The notes beneath the pieces were generated by a model that did not search any database, was not told the origin of the DNA, and saw only the letters and a list, made by a program, of their open reading frames with translations. A DNA stretch of 64,000 nt from Centipeda flueggei ATCC 43531. GTDB taxonomy: Bacteria > Bacillota > Negativicutes > Selenomonadales > Selenomonadaceae. Position numbers and translations under genes: made by a program. Each line of letters starts with the position of its first letter. The first letter of the stretch is position 1. The stretch is taken from positions 242,902 through 306,901 of the forward strand of contig NZ_GG694008.1 in the NCBI RefSeq assembly GCF_000160695.1, in the 5' to 3' direction. Below are positions 1 through 8,700 of the stretch, in pieces.

Positions 1-505
1 TGAGCGTTCCGTGCAGTACGCTGCCGTCCGCCGTAAGATCAATCGCTGCAAAAGACACGGCACGATCCCCTGCCTCGACATCACGCATAAAGGAAAGGAT
101 GGCGAAGTAGCCGCCGTACAGCCGAATCTCAACCGTCTGTCGGATGACCGCCCCCGTGGACTCGGAACGATGCGGAACAATACGCTCAAGCGTTACCCCC
201 GCACGGCGGGCACTGCGTTCCACCGACGGAAGAAACCGCCCTTGTTCCTGTTCCTCGGGCAGAAGCGTACAGAGATGTGCCTCGCGCAGGCGCAGCTTAT
301 CCTCTGCCTGTGCATCCGCCGAACTCATGCGCTGATACTGTTCCGTCCGCGCAAGAAGTGTGCGTGCCGCATCCCGCTCCGCCAGAGCCGCCTCCCGCGC
401 GGCAGAGAAGTACGGTGCAGCCACGGCAAAGTAGAAGAGTGCGAGAGCGAGCCCCCAAATGAGTGCTGCCATGATGCGCTGACGCTCCGTATACCGCTCC
501 ATCAT
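1..505 (-). CDS. PilO-like pilus/type II secretion protein (partial, cut by left edge)
   Basis: Reads leftwards off the window, so only about 168 N-terminal residues are visible. It starts MMERYTERQR, has one membrane segment (about residues 11-31), then a charged helical stretch likely to be coiled coil (about 32-75), then a mixed alpha/beta part. This is the layout of PilO, an inner-membrane partner of PilN in type IV pilus and type II secretion machines. The ATG at 505 overlaps the stop of the PilM/PilN-like gene by 4 bp (ATGA), so translational coupling is likely. Assignment rests on architecture and position; sequence identity to PilO is weak by eye. Confidence 0.6.
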   Translation of the reverse strand, partial: MMERYTERQRIMAALIWGLALALFYFAVAAPYFSAAREAALAERDAARTLLARTEQYQRMSSADAQAEDKLRLREAHLCTLLPEEQEQGRFLPSVERSARRAGVTLERIVPHRSESTGAVIRQTVEIRLYGGYFAILSFMRDVEAGDRAVSFAAIDLTADGSVLHGTL

Positions 506-1695
506 ACGCCCTTCCAATCCGCACGCAGGACAAAGCGAACGCCTTCCTCATCCCGCGAAACCTCTGCCAAGACGACATGTCCAGAAAAAAAGCCGCCCGC
601 ATCCACACGCTCCACGAGGGCGTGGAGTGCATCATAATCCGCTGCCTCGCCCTCGATCTCCACCGTCTCATCTGCCCGCAGTGCCGTGAGATGAACTCCA
701 TCTGCCGTCACAGTGCCGAGAAATACGAGGAATGCACGCAGGGGATGGGCCGACGCCTGAAATTCCGCCAAAATTTGCTCACGGCGCGTTACATCAGCAC
801 GTTGCGCAGCATATATCTCCATGCGGTGCACATCCGCATCCGCATGACCCAGCTCCTCCCGCACCGCATCTGCCGCCGCGCGGTCTGCAATGAGTACCGC
901 TGCATCCATTGACACCGCCATGAGGAAACACGCCGCTGCAGCCGCTGCCATCACCCCTGCGGCATGGGAGCGAATCCGCTGAACGATATTACGCTCCTCA
1001 CACCAAGACAGGGAAGATGACCGCATGGACACAAGCAGGCCCGCATAGACCGCCTCCGACAAGTCCGCCCCCATCTCCTGACATTCCCACGACATCTGCG
1101 GTCTGCACGCCGCCGCGATCAGCGGGGCAAGCGTACCGCCGGCAGGCGGGCAGACCGTCAGGCGCCGCAGGCGCATCCCCTCATGGGAAAAGGCCGCAAA
1201 GTACGCCCGTACGCGAGCATCCTCCATCACCGCCGACCAATAGCGATACGGCTCTGTATCCGTGCGCGCACAGCAGCACAGACGCAGAGCCGCAGGCAGT
1301 GTTCTCCCCTCTGCATCTGCCTCTGCACGCATTGCCCAGAGAAGTGCCGCCCGCAGATCCTCCCCCGTGAGTGCAGCGGGCAGTTCCCGCTCTGCCGTCA
1401 CGGCAACCCCCGCGGGAAGAGCAAGGCCGAGCGGCAGACGCTCCCATCCCTGCGAAGAAAGCGCCGCGCGCACGGCGGCTGCGAGTGACGAAGCATCTGT
1501 GGGGGCACAGGCACATGCTGCTGTATGCGAGGCGGTAACCATCCAGCCGCCATCCGCATCGTCGGAAGCAGAAAGTCGGGCGAGCACAGCTCCATCCTCC
1601 GTCATGCCGATGCCCACCGCCTCGCGCGGGCGCAGAGGATGGAGACTTATTTTCGCCAAAAGGTGTGCGTCCTTAAAACCATCGACGCCAAACAT
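502..1695 (-). CDS. PilM/PilN-like type IV pilus assembly protein
   Basis: 397 residues. The first ~240 residues are soluble and begin with a strand-turn pattern (AVGIGMTEDGAVLARL) like the start of PilM-type actin-fold proteins, although clear nucleotide-binding motifs are not visible. A membrane segment at about 246-270 is followed by a helical linker and a C-terminal alpha/beta part typical of PilN. It could therefore be a PilM-PilN fusion, which normally are two genes. It overlaps the PilX-like gene upstream by 23 bp and the PilO-like gene downstream by 4 bp. PilN/PilO families form the inner-membrane alignment complex for pseudopilus assembly. The PilN half is better supported than the PilM half. 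Confidence 0.55.
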   Translation of the reverse strand: MFGVDGFKDAHLLAKISLHPLRPREAVGIGMTEDGAVLARLSASDDADGGWMVTASHTAACACAPTDASSLAAAVRAALSSQGWERLPLGLALPAGVAVTAERELPAALTGEDLRAALLWAMRAEADAEGRTLPAALRLCCCARTDTEPYRYWSAVMEDARVRAYFAAFSHEGMRLRRLTVCPPAGGTLAPLIAAACRPQMSWECQEMGADLSEAVYAGLLVSMRSSSLSWCEERNIVQRIRSHAAGVMAAAAAACFLMAVSMDAAVLIADRAAADAVREELGHADADVHRMEIYAAQRADVTRREQILAEFQASAHPLRAFLVFLGTVTADGVHLTALRADETVEIEGEAADYDALHALVERVDAGGFFSGHVVLAEVSRDEEGVRFVLRADWKGV

Positions 1696-2137
1696 AGTGC
1701 CCGTCCTTCTTTTCCATCAAGGCACGGACAATCTTTGCCCGTGTCCAGCCCTCACCGTCCGATACGTACGTATCATGCCGCTGATCTACGGCGGCCGCTG
1801 TGACCCAGATTGTCCCGTCCGTCTGCGGCTCGAGCACGACGTGCAGGCCGATGTCCGACGCCATGGGAACATCATGCACGGCAATATTTCTGCGCTCTCC
1901 TGCAGGCAGTACACCATAGGCAGCCGCTGTGTGTTCAAGTGCAGCCGCCGCCGTCAGCACACCGCTCTCTGCCGCAAGGCGCAGCTGCATCTCATGCTCA
2001 TACTCTACCGCAATGCTCCCGCCGCTGCGCGTGAAGGAGGCGGCGGCCATGGCGATGAGGAGAAGCAGTGCAAGAAGACACAGCCCGAGCGCCGAGGCGA
2101 AGCCATCCTGCCCGTACCGAAAATTTTTATCGTCCAC
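1673..2137 (-). CDS. PilX-like minor pseudopilin
   Basis: About 154 residues from a GTG start at 2137. The start was chosen because GGGAGG lies 8 bases upstream and the reading frame overlaps the PilW-like stop. The N-terminus (KNFRYGQDGFASALGLCLLALLLL) has the charged leader, Gly and long hydrophobic helix of a PilX-type minor pilin; position +5 after the Gly is Ala or Leu rather than Glu, as is common in PilX. The rest is a globular domain with a Lys/Trp-rich end. It sits between the PilW-like and PilM/PilN-like genes, the usual place for a PilX subunit in a minor pilin operon. Confidence 0.6.
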   Translation of the reverse strand: MDDKNFRYGQDGFASALGLCLLALLLLIAMAAASFTRSGGSIAVEYEHEMQLRLAAESGVLTAAAALEHTAAAYGVLPAGERRNIAVHDVPMASDIGLHVVLEPQTDGTIWVTAAAVDQRHDTYVSDGEGWTRAKIVRALMEKKDGHYVWRRWF

Positions 2138-2648
2138 CCTGATCCTCCCGCAGATAGACAGAGGCCGCGGCGGTGCAGCGCCTGCCCGTTGCCGCACTCT
2201 CGCCCGTCATCTCGATGTGATAGAGACGCGGACAGTACGCATCCGGCCGTATGGAAAACGACGAAATGTGCACCCCTGCGCCCGCATATCCACCCGTCAG
2301 CGGCGCAGCGGCAGTCTGATACACCAGTCTGCCGCCTGCGAGCCAATAGGAATCCAGTGCCGTCTCTTTCCCTTTCCCCTCCATACTTTGCCGCATCCGA
2401 CAGATGCCCTGCGCGTCCTGCGCAACGTACGACGAGGAAAGGACAGACTCTGTGACACGCGCCATGGCGATCTGCATTTCCTGCCGCAGTTCAGCATCAG
2501 CGACCGTGCGCTGATAGCTGCGCCAGCCCCATACGAGGGCAAAGACGAGGAAGGTCAGCAGGAGGCCAAAAATCGGCAGACTGACGGCAAGCTCCGTCAG
2601 CACGACGCCGCGCTCCCCACACGCTCTACGGTGCCGCCTGCGTATCAT
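2127..2648 (-). CDS. PilW/GspJ-like minor pseudopilin
   Basis: 173 residues. The leader MIRRRHRRACGERG is strongly basic and ends in Gly followed by VVLTELAVSLPIFG, giving a canonical type III cleavage context with Glu at +5 and a hydrophobic helix of about 20 residues. The remainder is a beta-rich globular domain ending REDQGGR. Size and order match PilW/GspJ-type minor subunits that cap the pseudopilus. It overlaps the PilV-like gene upstream by 23 bp and the PilX-like gene downstream by 11 bp, so the genes are tightly coupled. Subfamily (PilW or GspJ) is uncertain. Confidence 0.65.
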   Translation of the reverse strand: MIRRRHRRACGERGVVLTELAVSLPIFGLLLTFLVFALVWGWRSYQRTVADAELRQEMQIAMARVTESVLSSSYVAQDAQGICRMRQSMEGKGKETALDSYWLAGGRLVYQTAAAPLTGGYAGAGVHISSFSIRPDAYCPRLYHIEMTGESAATGRRCTAAASVYLREDQGGR

Positions 2649-3006
2649 ATCGCTTCATCCTCCGCACGTAGTCCGCCGTCTCCGCGCGCGCCAAAATGTG
2701 CCACGAGAGGTGCAGCGTCACATCATAAAAATCTCCCTGCTGCACAACATCTGCACGCAGGGCATAGGTCACATCATTCACGCGAACCGAGGGCGCGCTG
2801 ACCGTCGGGAACGCTCCATGCTCAAGTCCCGCCTCCATCACCGAGAACTCCTGCCGCGCCAAGAATGCCGCATCCATACGCGCGGCGGACTGCTCCGCGA
2901 GCAGCGCACTGCGGGCAAAGATCCCGAGCACGGCAGCGGCAGCAAGCACAAGGCAGCCGAGAATCACCGCCTCCATGAGTACCCAGCCGCGCGCATCAGT
3001 CCTCAT
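2626..3006 (-). CDS. PilV/GspI-like minor pseudopilin
   Basis: 126 residues from the ATG at 3006, which overlaps the upstream stop by 11 bp. An ATG 81 bp further upstream would only add residues that do not look like a prepilin leader. The N-terminus MRTDARGWVLMEAVILG shows Gly, Glu at +5 and a hydrophobic helix, as expected for a substrate of the prepilin peptidase encoded just upstream. The short globular part has a Trp-containing beta pattern. Length fits GspI/PilV minor pseudopilins. Role: part of the pseudopilus tip complex, inferred from family and context. Confidence 0.65.
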   Translation of the reverse strand: MRTDARGWVLMEAVILGCLVLAAAAVLGIFARSALLAEQSAARMDAAFLARQEFSVMEAGLEHGAFPTVSAPSVRVNDVTYALRADVVQQGDFYDVTLHLSWHILARAETADYVRRMKRYDTQAAP

Positions 3007-3496
3007 CACGACCTCCGCGCTGAAGGCGAATGCGTGCCGCGCTGTCGATGATGACACGCAGAGCATCCCGTTCAGCTCCCTCTGCATAGATGCGGATCGT
3101 CATATTGCTGCTCTCCTGCCCGATGCCTCCGTTTCGGTCAAACGACACAGGCTTCCCTCCTGCCGTATCCTGTGCCATCCGCACGAGCGGAAGCATCCGA
3201 TGGACACGCCCCGCCCCGCCGTGCGGTGCGATCTCATAGCTGCCGTCCCGCACATAAAGCTGCGGCTCACGCGCCCACGATGCGCGGCCGCCCAATACAT
3301 AGAGCGGCATCGCCGTCGTCCGGCTGATCCCCTGGAGGCGGCGCAGCTCACCGATGAGATGCACCGCCTCATACTCCACCGCTGCACGCACATAGAGGGC
3401 ACGTGCGCGCGGGAGGGCGGCGGCAGCGAGCACCGCCATGATCGACACGGCGAGCAGGACGTGCAGGAGCAGCATGCCGCGCGCATCTGCCCGCAT
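2996..3496 (-). CDS. GspH/FimT-like minor pseudopilin with non-canonical +5 residue
   Basis: 166 residues. The leader MRADARG is followed by MLLLHVLLAVSIMAVLAAA, so the residue at +5 is His where nearly all type IV pilins have Glu. The globular part contains a GspH/FimT-like pattern with the hydrophobic-helix extension, then a beta domain around IIDSAARIRLQRGG. The ATG overlaps the prepilin peptidase stop (TAATG), implying coupled translation. Glu+5 normally aids N-methylation and subunit docking; its loss here is seen in the sequence, its consequence is inference. Confidence 0.6.
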   Translation of the reverse strand: MRADARGMLLLHVLLAVSIMAVLAAAALPRARALYVRAAVEYEAVHLIGELRRLQGISRTTAMPLYVLGGRASWAREPQLYVRDGSYEIAPHGGAGRVHRMLPLVRMAQDTAGGKPVSFDRNGGIGQESSNMTIRIYAEGAERDALRVIIDSAARIRLQRGGRDED

Positions 3497-4056
3497 TATG
3501 GCTGCCCCCAGTACAGCTGCCAGAGCTGCCGTCCGACGAGAAAGCCCACATAGCCGCCAACAGCGAGAAACGGGCCAAATGGGATGCCGTCATGCCGCCC
3601 CCTGCGCCCCGTGAGGAGAAGAAACGCCGCTGCCGCACCGCCAAGCAGGAATGCCGCCCAGACAGCGATAATCGCCGCCTCCCAGCCGAGCCAGAGGCCA
3701 AGCCCGACGGCAAATTTTACATCACCGCCGCCAAGCCCGCCGCGCGCGGCGATATACAGGCAATAAAATAAGACGCCGCAAAGCGCCCCGCCCAAAAGGG
3801 CATCTGAAATTGAGCCCACCCCCGAAGCCATCAGACCGAGAAGGGCAAACGGCAGTGTGATGCAGTCATAGAGCATCCCATCCCGCAGGTCGAGGTAAGA
3901 GAGCCAGAGCAGTACTGCCGTAAAGAGCATGCCGCATACACTGCGCATTCCCACACCGAAAACGCAGAAAATGCCGAGACTGCCCGCACACCAGAGCAGG
4001 GTGAGGACAGGCGCGGCACGGCGCGACGGACAAAACGTGTGCGCCGGCTCCTGCAT
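3496..4056 (-). CDS. Prepilin peptidase (A24 family), peptidase domain only
   Basis: 186 residues from the ATG at 4056, chosen because GGAGG lies 9 bases upstream. About seven membrane segments. The two catalytic aspartates of the A24 family are in YLDLRDGMLYD (about residues 52-62) and GGGDVKFA (about 110-117). Bifunctional PilD enzymes are about 250-290 residues with an N-terminal zinc-binding methyltransferase domain; that domain is absent here, as in TadV/CpaA-type peptidases. Its likely substrates are the pseudopilins encoded on both sides. The missing methylation domain matches the lack of Glu+5 in some of these substrates. Confidence 0.88.
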   Translation of the reverse strand: MQEPAHTFCPSRRAAPVLTLLWCAGSLGIFCVFGVGMRSVCGMLFTAVLLWLSYLDLRDGMLYDCITLPFALLGLMASGVGSISDALLGGALCGVLFYCLYIAARGGLGGGDVKFAVGLGLWLGWEAAIIAVWAAFLLGGAAAAFLLLTGRRGRHDGIPFGPFLAVGGYVGFLVGRQLWQLYWGQP

Positions 4057-4099
4057 CGCGCCAACCTCCTCCAAGGAATCATGGCAATCCCACGATGTC

Positions 4100-4510
4100 C
4101 TAATTTCGCGTATGGTACTCCTCCGCCGTGCGGCCTGCGCAAGTCGCACGCCAGACACCATCCTTCTTCTCCACCTGATAGGAGACGTTCTCCATGGAGA
4201 GTTCCTGCGCCCCCGCATGAACGGTCCCCGCAGGCGGCTTCAGATGCTTCAGATCCGTCACATAGTCCTTCAGATCATCAATGCCCTCAGGATTCTTCCC
4301 TTTTGCCGTCTGATAGAGCACAATTGCCGTATCGAGCGCCGTGAGATCCGCCTGCACTTTCACCGTGTTTGCCGTTGCAAGTGCCGAAGAAAAACGCGGC
4401 ACAGCAATCGCAAGGATCACCGCCAGGATCATCACGGCAAGGAGGGTCGAGAGCAGGGAAAAGCCACGCTCGCTGCGCGTCCGCCGTCCATTTGTGATCG
4501 ACAATTCCAT
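4100..4510 (-). CDS. Major pseudopilin (GspG/ComGC-like), first gene of the pilin operon
   Basis: 136 residues from the ATG at 4510 (AAGGGA about 11 bases upstream). The leader NGRRTRSERG is basic and ends in Gly, followed by FSLLSTLLAVMILAVILAIA; +5 is Ser instead of Glu. After the helix comes the GspG/ComGC pattern of an amphipathic helix, a short loop (KGKNPEGIDDLKDYV) and a small beta sheet. As first gene of the operon and the best match to a major pseudopilin it probably forms the pilus or pseudopilus shaft. It begins 26 bp after the ilvB stop and no terminator separates the two, so some read-through from the ilvB promoters is likely. Confidence 0.7.
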   Translation of the reverse strand: MELSITNGRRTRSERGFSLLSTLLAVMILAVILAIAVPRFSSALATANTVKVQADLTALDTAIVLYQTAKGKNPEGIDDLKDYVTDLKHLKPPAGTVHAGAQELSMENVSYQVEKKDGVWRATCAGRTAEEYHTRN

Positions 4511-4536
4511 CGCACACACCGTCCCTTCGCCATGGG

Positions 4537-6150
4537 CTACACGAAACTGCGGCACACATCCATTACAATCACACGCGGGTGCATCCGATCATCGAGCGCC
4601 TTCTGCAGTGCCGCCGCAAATTCCTCCTGCGTTGACACACGCACTGCCTTGATGCCGAAGCTTTCCGCATACTTCACATAATCCATCTCATGATCCAGCT
4701 CGCAGGCGATGTAATGCTCCTTGTAGAGCCCCTTCTGCAGCTGGCGAATCATCCCCAGTGCGTGGTTGTTCGCGATGATCGAGATCACGGGGAGCCCCAA
4801 ACGTGCAATCGTATAGAACTCATTTCCCGTCATCTTAATGCTGCCGTCACCGGTAATGTGAATCACGCGGCGCTGATCGCCCCACGCGATCTGTGCGCCC
4901 ATCGCTGCCGGCAGGCCATAGCCCATGGTTCCGAGACCGCCCGAGGTCAGCCACGTCCGCGGTGTCTCCACGCGCAGGTGAAGTGCCGCCCACATCTGAT
5001 GCTGTCCCACATCCGTTGCGTAGGCGCAGGCCTTCCCCGCCGTCATGCGCGCCACCTGATTCAGTGCCCACGGCACGGAGAGCGCGTCGCTGTGGTAATC
5101 GTACGCGAACTCCTCCTGCCACGTATGGAGCTGCTGCCACCATGCGGCATAATCGCTCTTGGGCGCCTGCCGCATGAGAAGGTTCAGTATGACGCACATA
5201 TCGCCCGCCAGCCCGATGCTGCTGCCGACAATCTTATCAATTTCAGCAGGATCGATGTCGATATGGATGAACTTGCGATTCGCCGTAAACTTGCTCAGAT
5301 TTCCCGTCTGACGGTCAGCGAACCGGCTGCCAAGCGCAATCACGAGATCGGCCGCACCGACGGCATAGTTCGCCGTCTTGGCTCCGTGCATCCCGATAAA
5401 TCCGAGCATCTGCGGATGTGTACTCGGAATGCCTCCCATGCCCATCAAGGTATGAACGACCGGGAGTTTATATTTCTCAATGAATGCAATGGTCTGCGCA
5501 GATGCGCCTGCCGAGATCACGCCGCCGCCCACAATCACGAGCGGACGCTCGGCATTCACAATCTCCGCCGCCGCCTCCGCTGCACAGATCGCGAAGTCTG
5601 CGTCGGGCTTCCCGGGCCGGCGCTCCTCCCGTTTCTGCTCCGCATAGGCAACCTCCTCGAAAAAAAGATTGCGCGGTACATCGATGAGCACGGGACCCGG
5701 CCGCCCGCTGCGTGCGAGTGCAAACGCCTCACGGATCGTCGGCACGAGATCGGCGGCGTTCTTGATCTTGTAGTTGTGCTTCGTCACGGGCATCGTCACA
5801 TCGAGGATGTCTGTCTCCTGGAACGCATCACGGCCGAGCATTTCCAAATCGACCTGCCCCGTGATCGCCACCATCGGGATCGAGTCCATATACGCCGTTG
5901 CAATGCCTGTTACGAGATTCGTCGCACCCGGCCCCGAGGTCGCAATGCAGACGCCGACACGTCCCGTTGCACGCGCGTAGCCGTCGGCGGCATGCGCGGC
6001 ATTCTGCTCATGCGTCACGAGGATCTGACGAATTTCCGTCTGCCCATAGAGCGCATCGTAAAGCGGCAGAATCATGCCGCCGGGATATCCGAATACCGTA
6101 TCTACGTCCTGCTCACGCAGACACGCAAGAACCGCCTCCGCGCCTCTCAT
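4537..6150 (-). CDS. ilvB: Acetolactate synthase large (catalytic) subunit
   Basis: 537 residues from the ATG at 6150; a GTG at 6162 is in frame but lies directly on the AAAGGGG ribosome site, so the ATG with 11-base spacing is preferred. This thiamine-diphosphate enzyme condenses two pyruvates to 2-acetolactate (or pyruvate with 2-oxobutyrate) in branched-chain amino acid synthesis. The catalytic Glu lies in LVTHEQNAAHAADGYARA, the central FAD-type domain follows, and the ThDP/Mg motif GDGSIKMTGNEF with NN downstream is complete. No small regulatory subunit gene (ilvN) is next to it, which is unusual. Anabolic AHAS and catabolic ALS are hard to separate by eye; an FAD-type middle domain favours the anabolic form. 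Confidence 0.9.
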   Translation of the reverse strand: MRGAEAVLACLREQDVDTVFGYPGGMILPLYDALYGQTEIRQILVTHEQNAAHAADGYARATGRVGVCIATSGPGATNLVTGIATAYMDSIPMVAITGQVDLEMLGRDAFQETDILDVTMPVTKHNYKIKNAADLVPTIREAFALARSGRPGPVLIDVPRNLFFEEVAYAEQKREERRPGKPDADFAICAAEAAAEIVNAERPLVIVGGGVISAGASAQTIAFIEKYKLPVVHTLMGMGGIPSTHPQMLGFIGMHGAKTANYAVGAADLVIALGSRFADRQTGNLSKFTANRKFIHIDIDPAEIDKIVGSSIGLAGDMCVILNLLMRQAPKSDYAAWWQQLHTWQEEFAYDYHSDALSVPWALNQVARMTAGKACAYATDVGQHQMWAALHLRVETPRTWLTSGGLGTMGYGLPAAMGAQIAWGDQRRVIHITGDGSIKMTGNEFYTIARLGLPVISIIANNHALGMIRQLQKGLYKEHYIACELDHEMDYVKYAESFGIKAVRVSTQEEFAAALQKALDDRMHPRVIVMDVCRSFV

Positions 6151-6189
6151 TTCATCCGACACCCCTTTGTTGACAGATTAGTCACACAT

Positions 6190-6219
6190 ATTATAACATA
6201 CACGGTATTTGCAGAGCAA
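6190..6219 (-). promoter_or_regulatory. ilvB promoter P1
   Basis: On the minus strand: -35 TTGCTC (6219-6214), 18-base spacer, -10 TATAAT (6195-6190) preceded by TGT (extended -10). Transcription would begin about 6183, giving a leader of roughly 30 bases before ilvB. Confidence 0.7.
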
Positions 6220-6360
6220 GTGGTGCGCCCTCCCGATCTCATGAATTTTTTCGAGCGACATCTCCGAAAGGTGCATGATCATCTATAGTATAGCATAACT
6301 TCGCCACAGAGCAAACTGCCGCCGGCACTGTTCGCTGCTGACAAAAATCAAATTTTCCCT

Positions 6361-6389
6361 TTGCAGTTCTTTCTCTGCTACAGTATAAT
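6361..6389 (+). promoter_or_regulatory. Promoter of the PTS transporter gene
   Basis: -35 TTGCAG (6361-6366), exactly 17 bases, -10 TATAAT (6384-6389). Predicted start about 6396, leaving a 130-base leader before the ATG at 6526. Confidence 0.75.
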
Positions 6390-6525
6390 TGTCATGTATC
6401 ATTTCATCGGTTCTGTTCTCATCGCAGGCAGCCATCACGGCAGCTCGCACACGCCGTCCCTTTGGACTTGGTATTGCCCAAAGAGGAGGCATACGTGGAC
6501 AGAATTGGAGGGAAAGGAGTTCGTT

Positions 6526-8688
6526 ATGAAAGATGAAATCTTTAGTGTGCTTCAGCGCGTCGGGCGCAGCTTTATGCTGCCGGTCGCGATTCTGCCGATC
6601 GCGGGCATTCTGCTCGGCATCGGCGCGTCGTTCACGAACCCGACGACCATTGCGACATACGGTCTCAGTGGAGTGCTCGGCACAGGAACACCGCTGCATA
6701 TGCTGCTCTCGATCATGTCGAGCGCAGGCAGCACGATCTTCGGCAATCTGCCGATCATCTTCGCGGTCGGCGTCGCCATCGGCATGACAAAGGAGGAAAG
6801 AGAGGTAGCCGCACTCTCGGCGATGATTGCCTTCTTCGTCATGCATACGTCCTGCAACGCCATGCTGAAAATCGGCGGGCAGATCCTCGCCGACGGCACG
6901 GTCGCACCGGGTGTCCTCGACGGCACGATCGCCCCCTCCTGCGGCATCATGTCATTCCAGATGGGCGTCTTCGGCGGCATCATCGTCGGTATCGGCGTGG
7001 CCCTGCTGCACAACAGGTATCATAAAATCATTCTGCCGAATGCGCTCTCCTTCTTCGGCGGTTCGCGCTTCATCCCCATCATCTCGACGATCGTCTTTCT
7101 CTTCGTCGGGATCGCCATGTACTTTGTCTGGCCGCTTGCACAGCAGGGCATCTTCGCCCTCGGCGGCCTTGTCACGGGCACGGGCTACATCGGCACGCTG
7201 ATCTTCGGCATCATCAAGCGCGCACTCATCCCCTTCGGACTGCACCATGTCTTCTATCTGCCGTTTTGGCAGACGGGCGTCGGCGGCTCAATGATGATCG
7301 ACGGACAGCTCATCCAGGGCGGTCAGAACATCTTCTTCGCACAGCTCGCCTCGCCAGATGTCGCACATTTCAGTGCAGACGCCACACGTTACTTCTCCGG
7401 TGAGTTCATCTTTATGATCTTTGGTCTGCCGGGTGCGGCTCTCGCAATGTACCACTGCGCACGCCCCGAAAAGAAAAAGGTCGCAGGCGGACTGCTCCTC
7501 TCGGCGGCACTCACCTGTATGCTCACGGGCATCACGGAGCCGATCGAGTTCTCGTTCCTCTTCGTCGCTCCTGCCCTCTTCGCCGTGCAGGTCGTACTCG
7601 CGGGTGCAGCATACATGATTGCACACATGCTGAACATCGCCGTGGGTCTCACCTTTTCGGGCGGACTTCTCGACTTCTTCATCTTCGGTATCCTTCAGGG
7701 CGAGGCAAAGACGAGCTGGATGTACGTCATTCCCGTCGGCATTGTCTACTTCTTCCTCTACTACTTCATCTTCCGCTGGATGATCCAGCACTTTGGCTTC
7801 AAGACGCCGGGGCGCGAGGACGATGACGAGGAAACGAAACTCTATACCAAGGCGGACTACAAGGCGCGCGAGAGAGCCGGCAGCTCTGCTGACGGTGATG
7901 CAGGTTTTGATGCCAAGAGCGCGGCGATTGCCAAGGGACTCGGCAGCAAGCGCAACATCACGTCCGTGGACTGCTGTGCGACACGCCTGCGGTGCTCGGT
8001 CGCAGATTCCTCTCTTGTAAATGAAAAACTGCTCAAGGCGACGGGCGCGGTCGGCGTGATTGTGAAGGGCACGGGCGTGCAGGTCATCTACGGCCCGCAG
8101 GTCGCCGTCATCAAATCGAACCTTGAGACCTATCTCGAGACAGCACCCGAGGTCGAGCCGGAGGACGATGCCCCTGCCGCAGCTCCCGTCGAGGAACATC
8201 CCGCCGCTGCAGAAACAGCGGCAGCGGCCCCCGCAGGTGAGCATCACACCCTTTGCAGCCCCGTCACGGGCACGGTGCATCCGATCACGGAGGCACCCGA
8301 CGAGGCGTTTGCGAGCAAGATGATGGGTGATGGATTCTTCATCTACCCGAGCAAAGGAGAGGTGCTTGCACCCGCCGACGGCGAGGTGGTCTTTGTCTTT
8401 GACACGAAGCACGCCATCGGCATGAAGAGCGCGGACGGCACGGAGTATCTGCTCCACATCGGCGTCGACACCGTCGCACTCGGCGGCAAGGGCTTCAACG
8501 TCTTTGTCAAGGCAGGACAGCAGGTAAAGAAAGGCGACAAGCTGATGGAGTTCGACATCGACTACATCCGCGCCAACGCGACATCGGACGCCTGCCTTGT
8601 GATCTTCACAGGACTGCCCGAGGGAACAAGCGTCGAAATGACTGCCACGGGCGAGGTCAAGGCCCTTGATCCCGTTGCCAGAATCTGA
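6526..8688 (+). CDS. ptsG: PTS transporter, glucose family, domains IIC-IIB-IIA fused
   Basis: 720 residues from the ATG at 6526 (AAAGGAG 6 bases upstream). It imports and phosphorylates a hexose, most likely glucose, using phosphate from HPr. IIC is at about 1-410 with the family motifs LMLPVAILPIAGILLG, IPFGLHH and TGITEPIEFSFLFVAP. IIB is at about 465-535 with phospho-acceptor Cys484 in CATRLR. IIA is at about 585-710 with the two active-site histidines 15 residues apart, H629 (TKHAIG) and phosphorylated H644 (LLHIGVD). A linker rich in Ala, Pro and Glu joins IIB and IIA. Glucose versus GlcNAc or maltose specificity cannot be settled by eye. It has its own promoter and terminator. Confidence 0.88.
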   Translation: MKDEIFSVLQRVGRSFMLPVAILPIAGILLGIGASFTNPTTIATYGLSGVLGTGTPLHMLLSIMSSAGSTIFGNLPIIFAVGVAIGMTKEEREVAALSAMIAFFVMHTSCNAMLKIGGQILADGTVAPGVLDGTIAPSCGIMSFQMGVFGGIIVGIGVALLHNRYHKIILPNALSFFGGSRFIPIISTIVFLFVGIAMYFVWPLAQQGIFALGGLVTGTGYIGTLIFGIIKRALIPFGLHHVFYLPFWQTGVGGSMMIDGQLIQGGQNIFFAQLASPDVAHFSADATRYFSGEFIFMIFGLPGAALAMYHCARPEKKKVAGGLLLSAALTCMLTGITEPIEFSFLFVAPALFAVQVVLAGAAYMIAHMLNIAVGLTFSGGLLDFFIFGILQGEAKTSWMYVIPVGIVYFFLYYFIFRWMIQHFGFKTPGREDDDEETKLYTKADYKARERAGSSADGDAGFDAKSAAIAKGLGSKRNITSVDCCATRLRCSVADSSLVNEKLLKATGAVGVIVKGTGVQVIYGPQVAVIKSNLETYLETAPEVEPEDDAPAAAPVEEHPAAAETAAAAPAGEHHTLCSPVTGTVHPITEAPDEAFASKMMGDGFFIYPSKGEVLAPADGEVVFVFDTKHAIGMKSADGTEYLLHIGVDTVALGGKGFNVFVKAGQQVKKGDKLMEFDIDYIRANATSDACLVIFTGLPEGTSVEMTATGEVKALDPVARI

Positions 8689-8700
8689 CCCCCGTGTCAT

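Larger units (their letters stand above)
6151..6525. other. Divergent intergenic region between ilvB and the PTS gene
   Basis: 375 bases without a gene. It holds P1 and a possible second ilvB promoter on the minus strand (TTGCTC, 16 bases, TATACT preceded by TGC, at about 6314-6287), and the PTS promoter on the plus strand (6361-6389). The roughly 130-base PTS leader contains a small hairpin (CTTTGG ... CCAAAG, about 6462-6485). No T-box, RAT antiterminator or known riboswitch was recognised. Confidence 0.6.

Noticed and set aside
4690-6288. Plus-strand open frame of 532 codons opposite ilvB
   Set aside because: Antisense shadow of ilvB, no ribosome site, His/Arg/Cys-rich translation.
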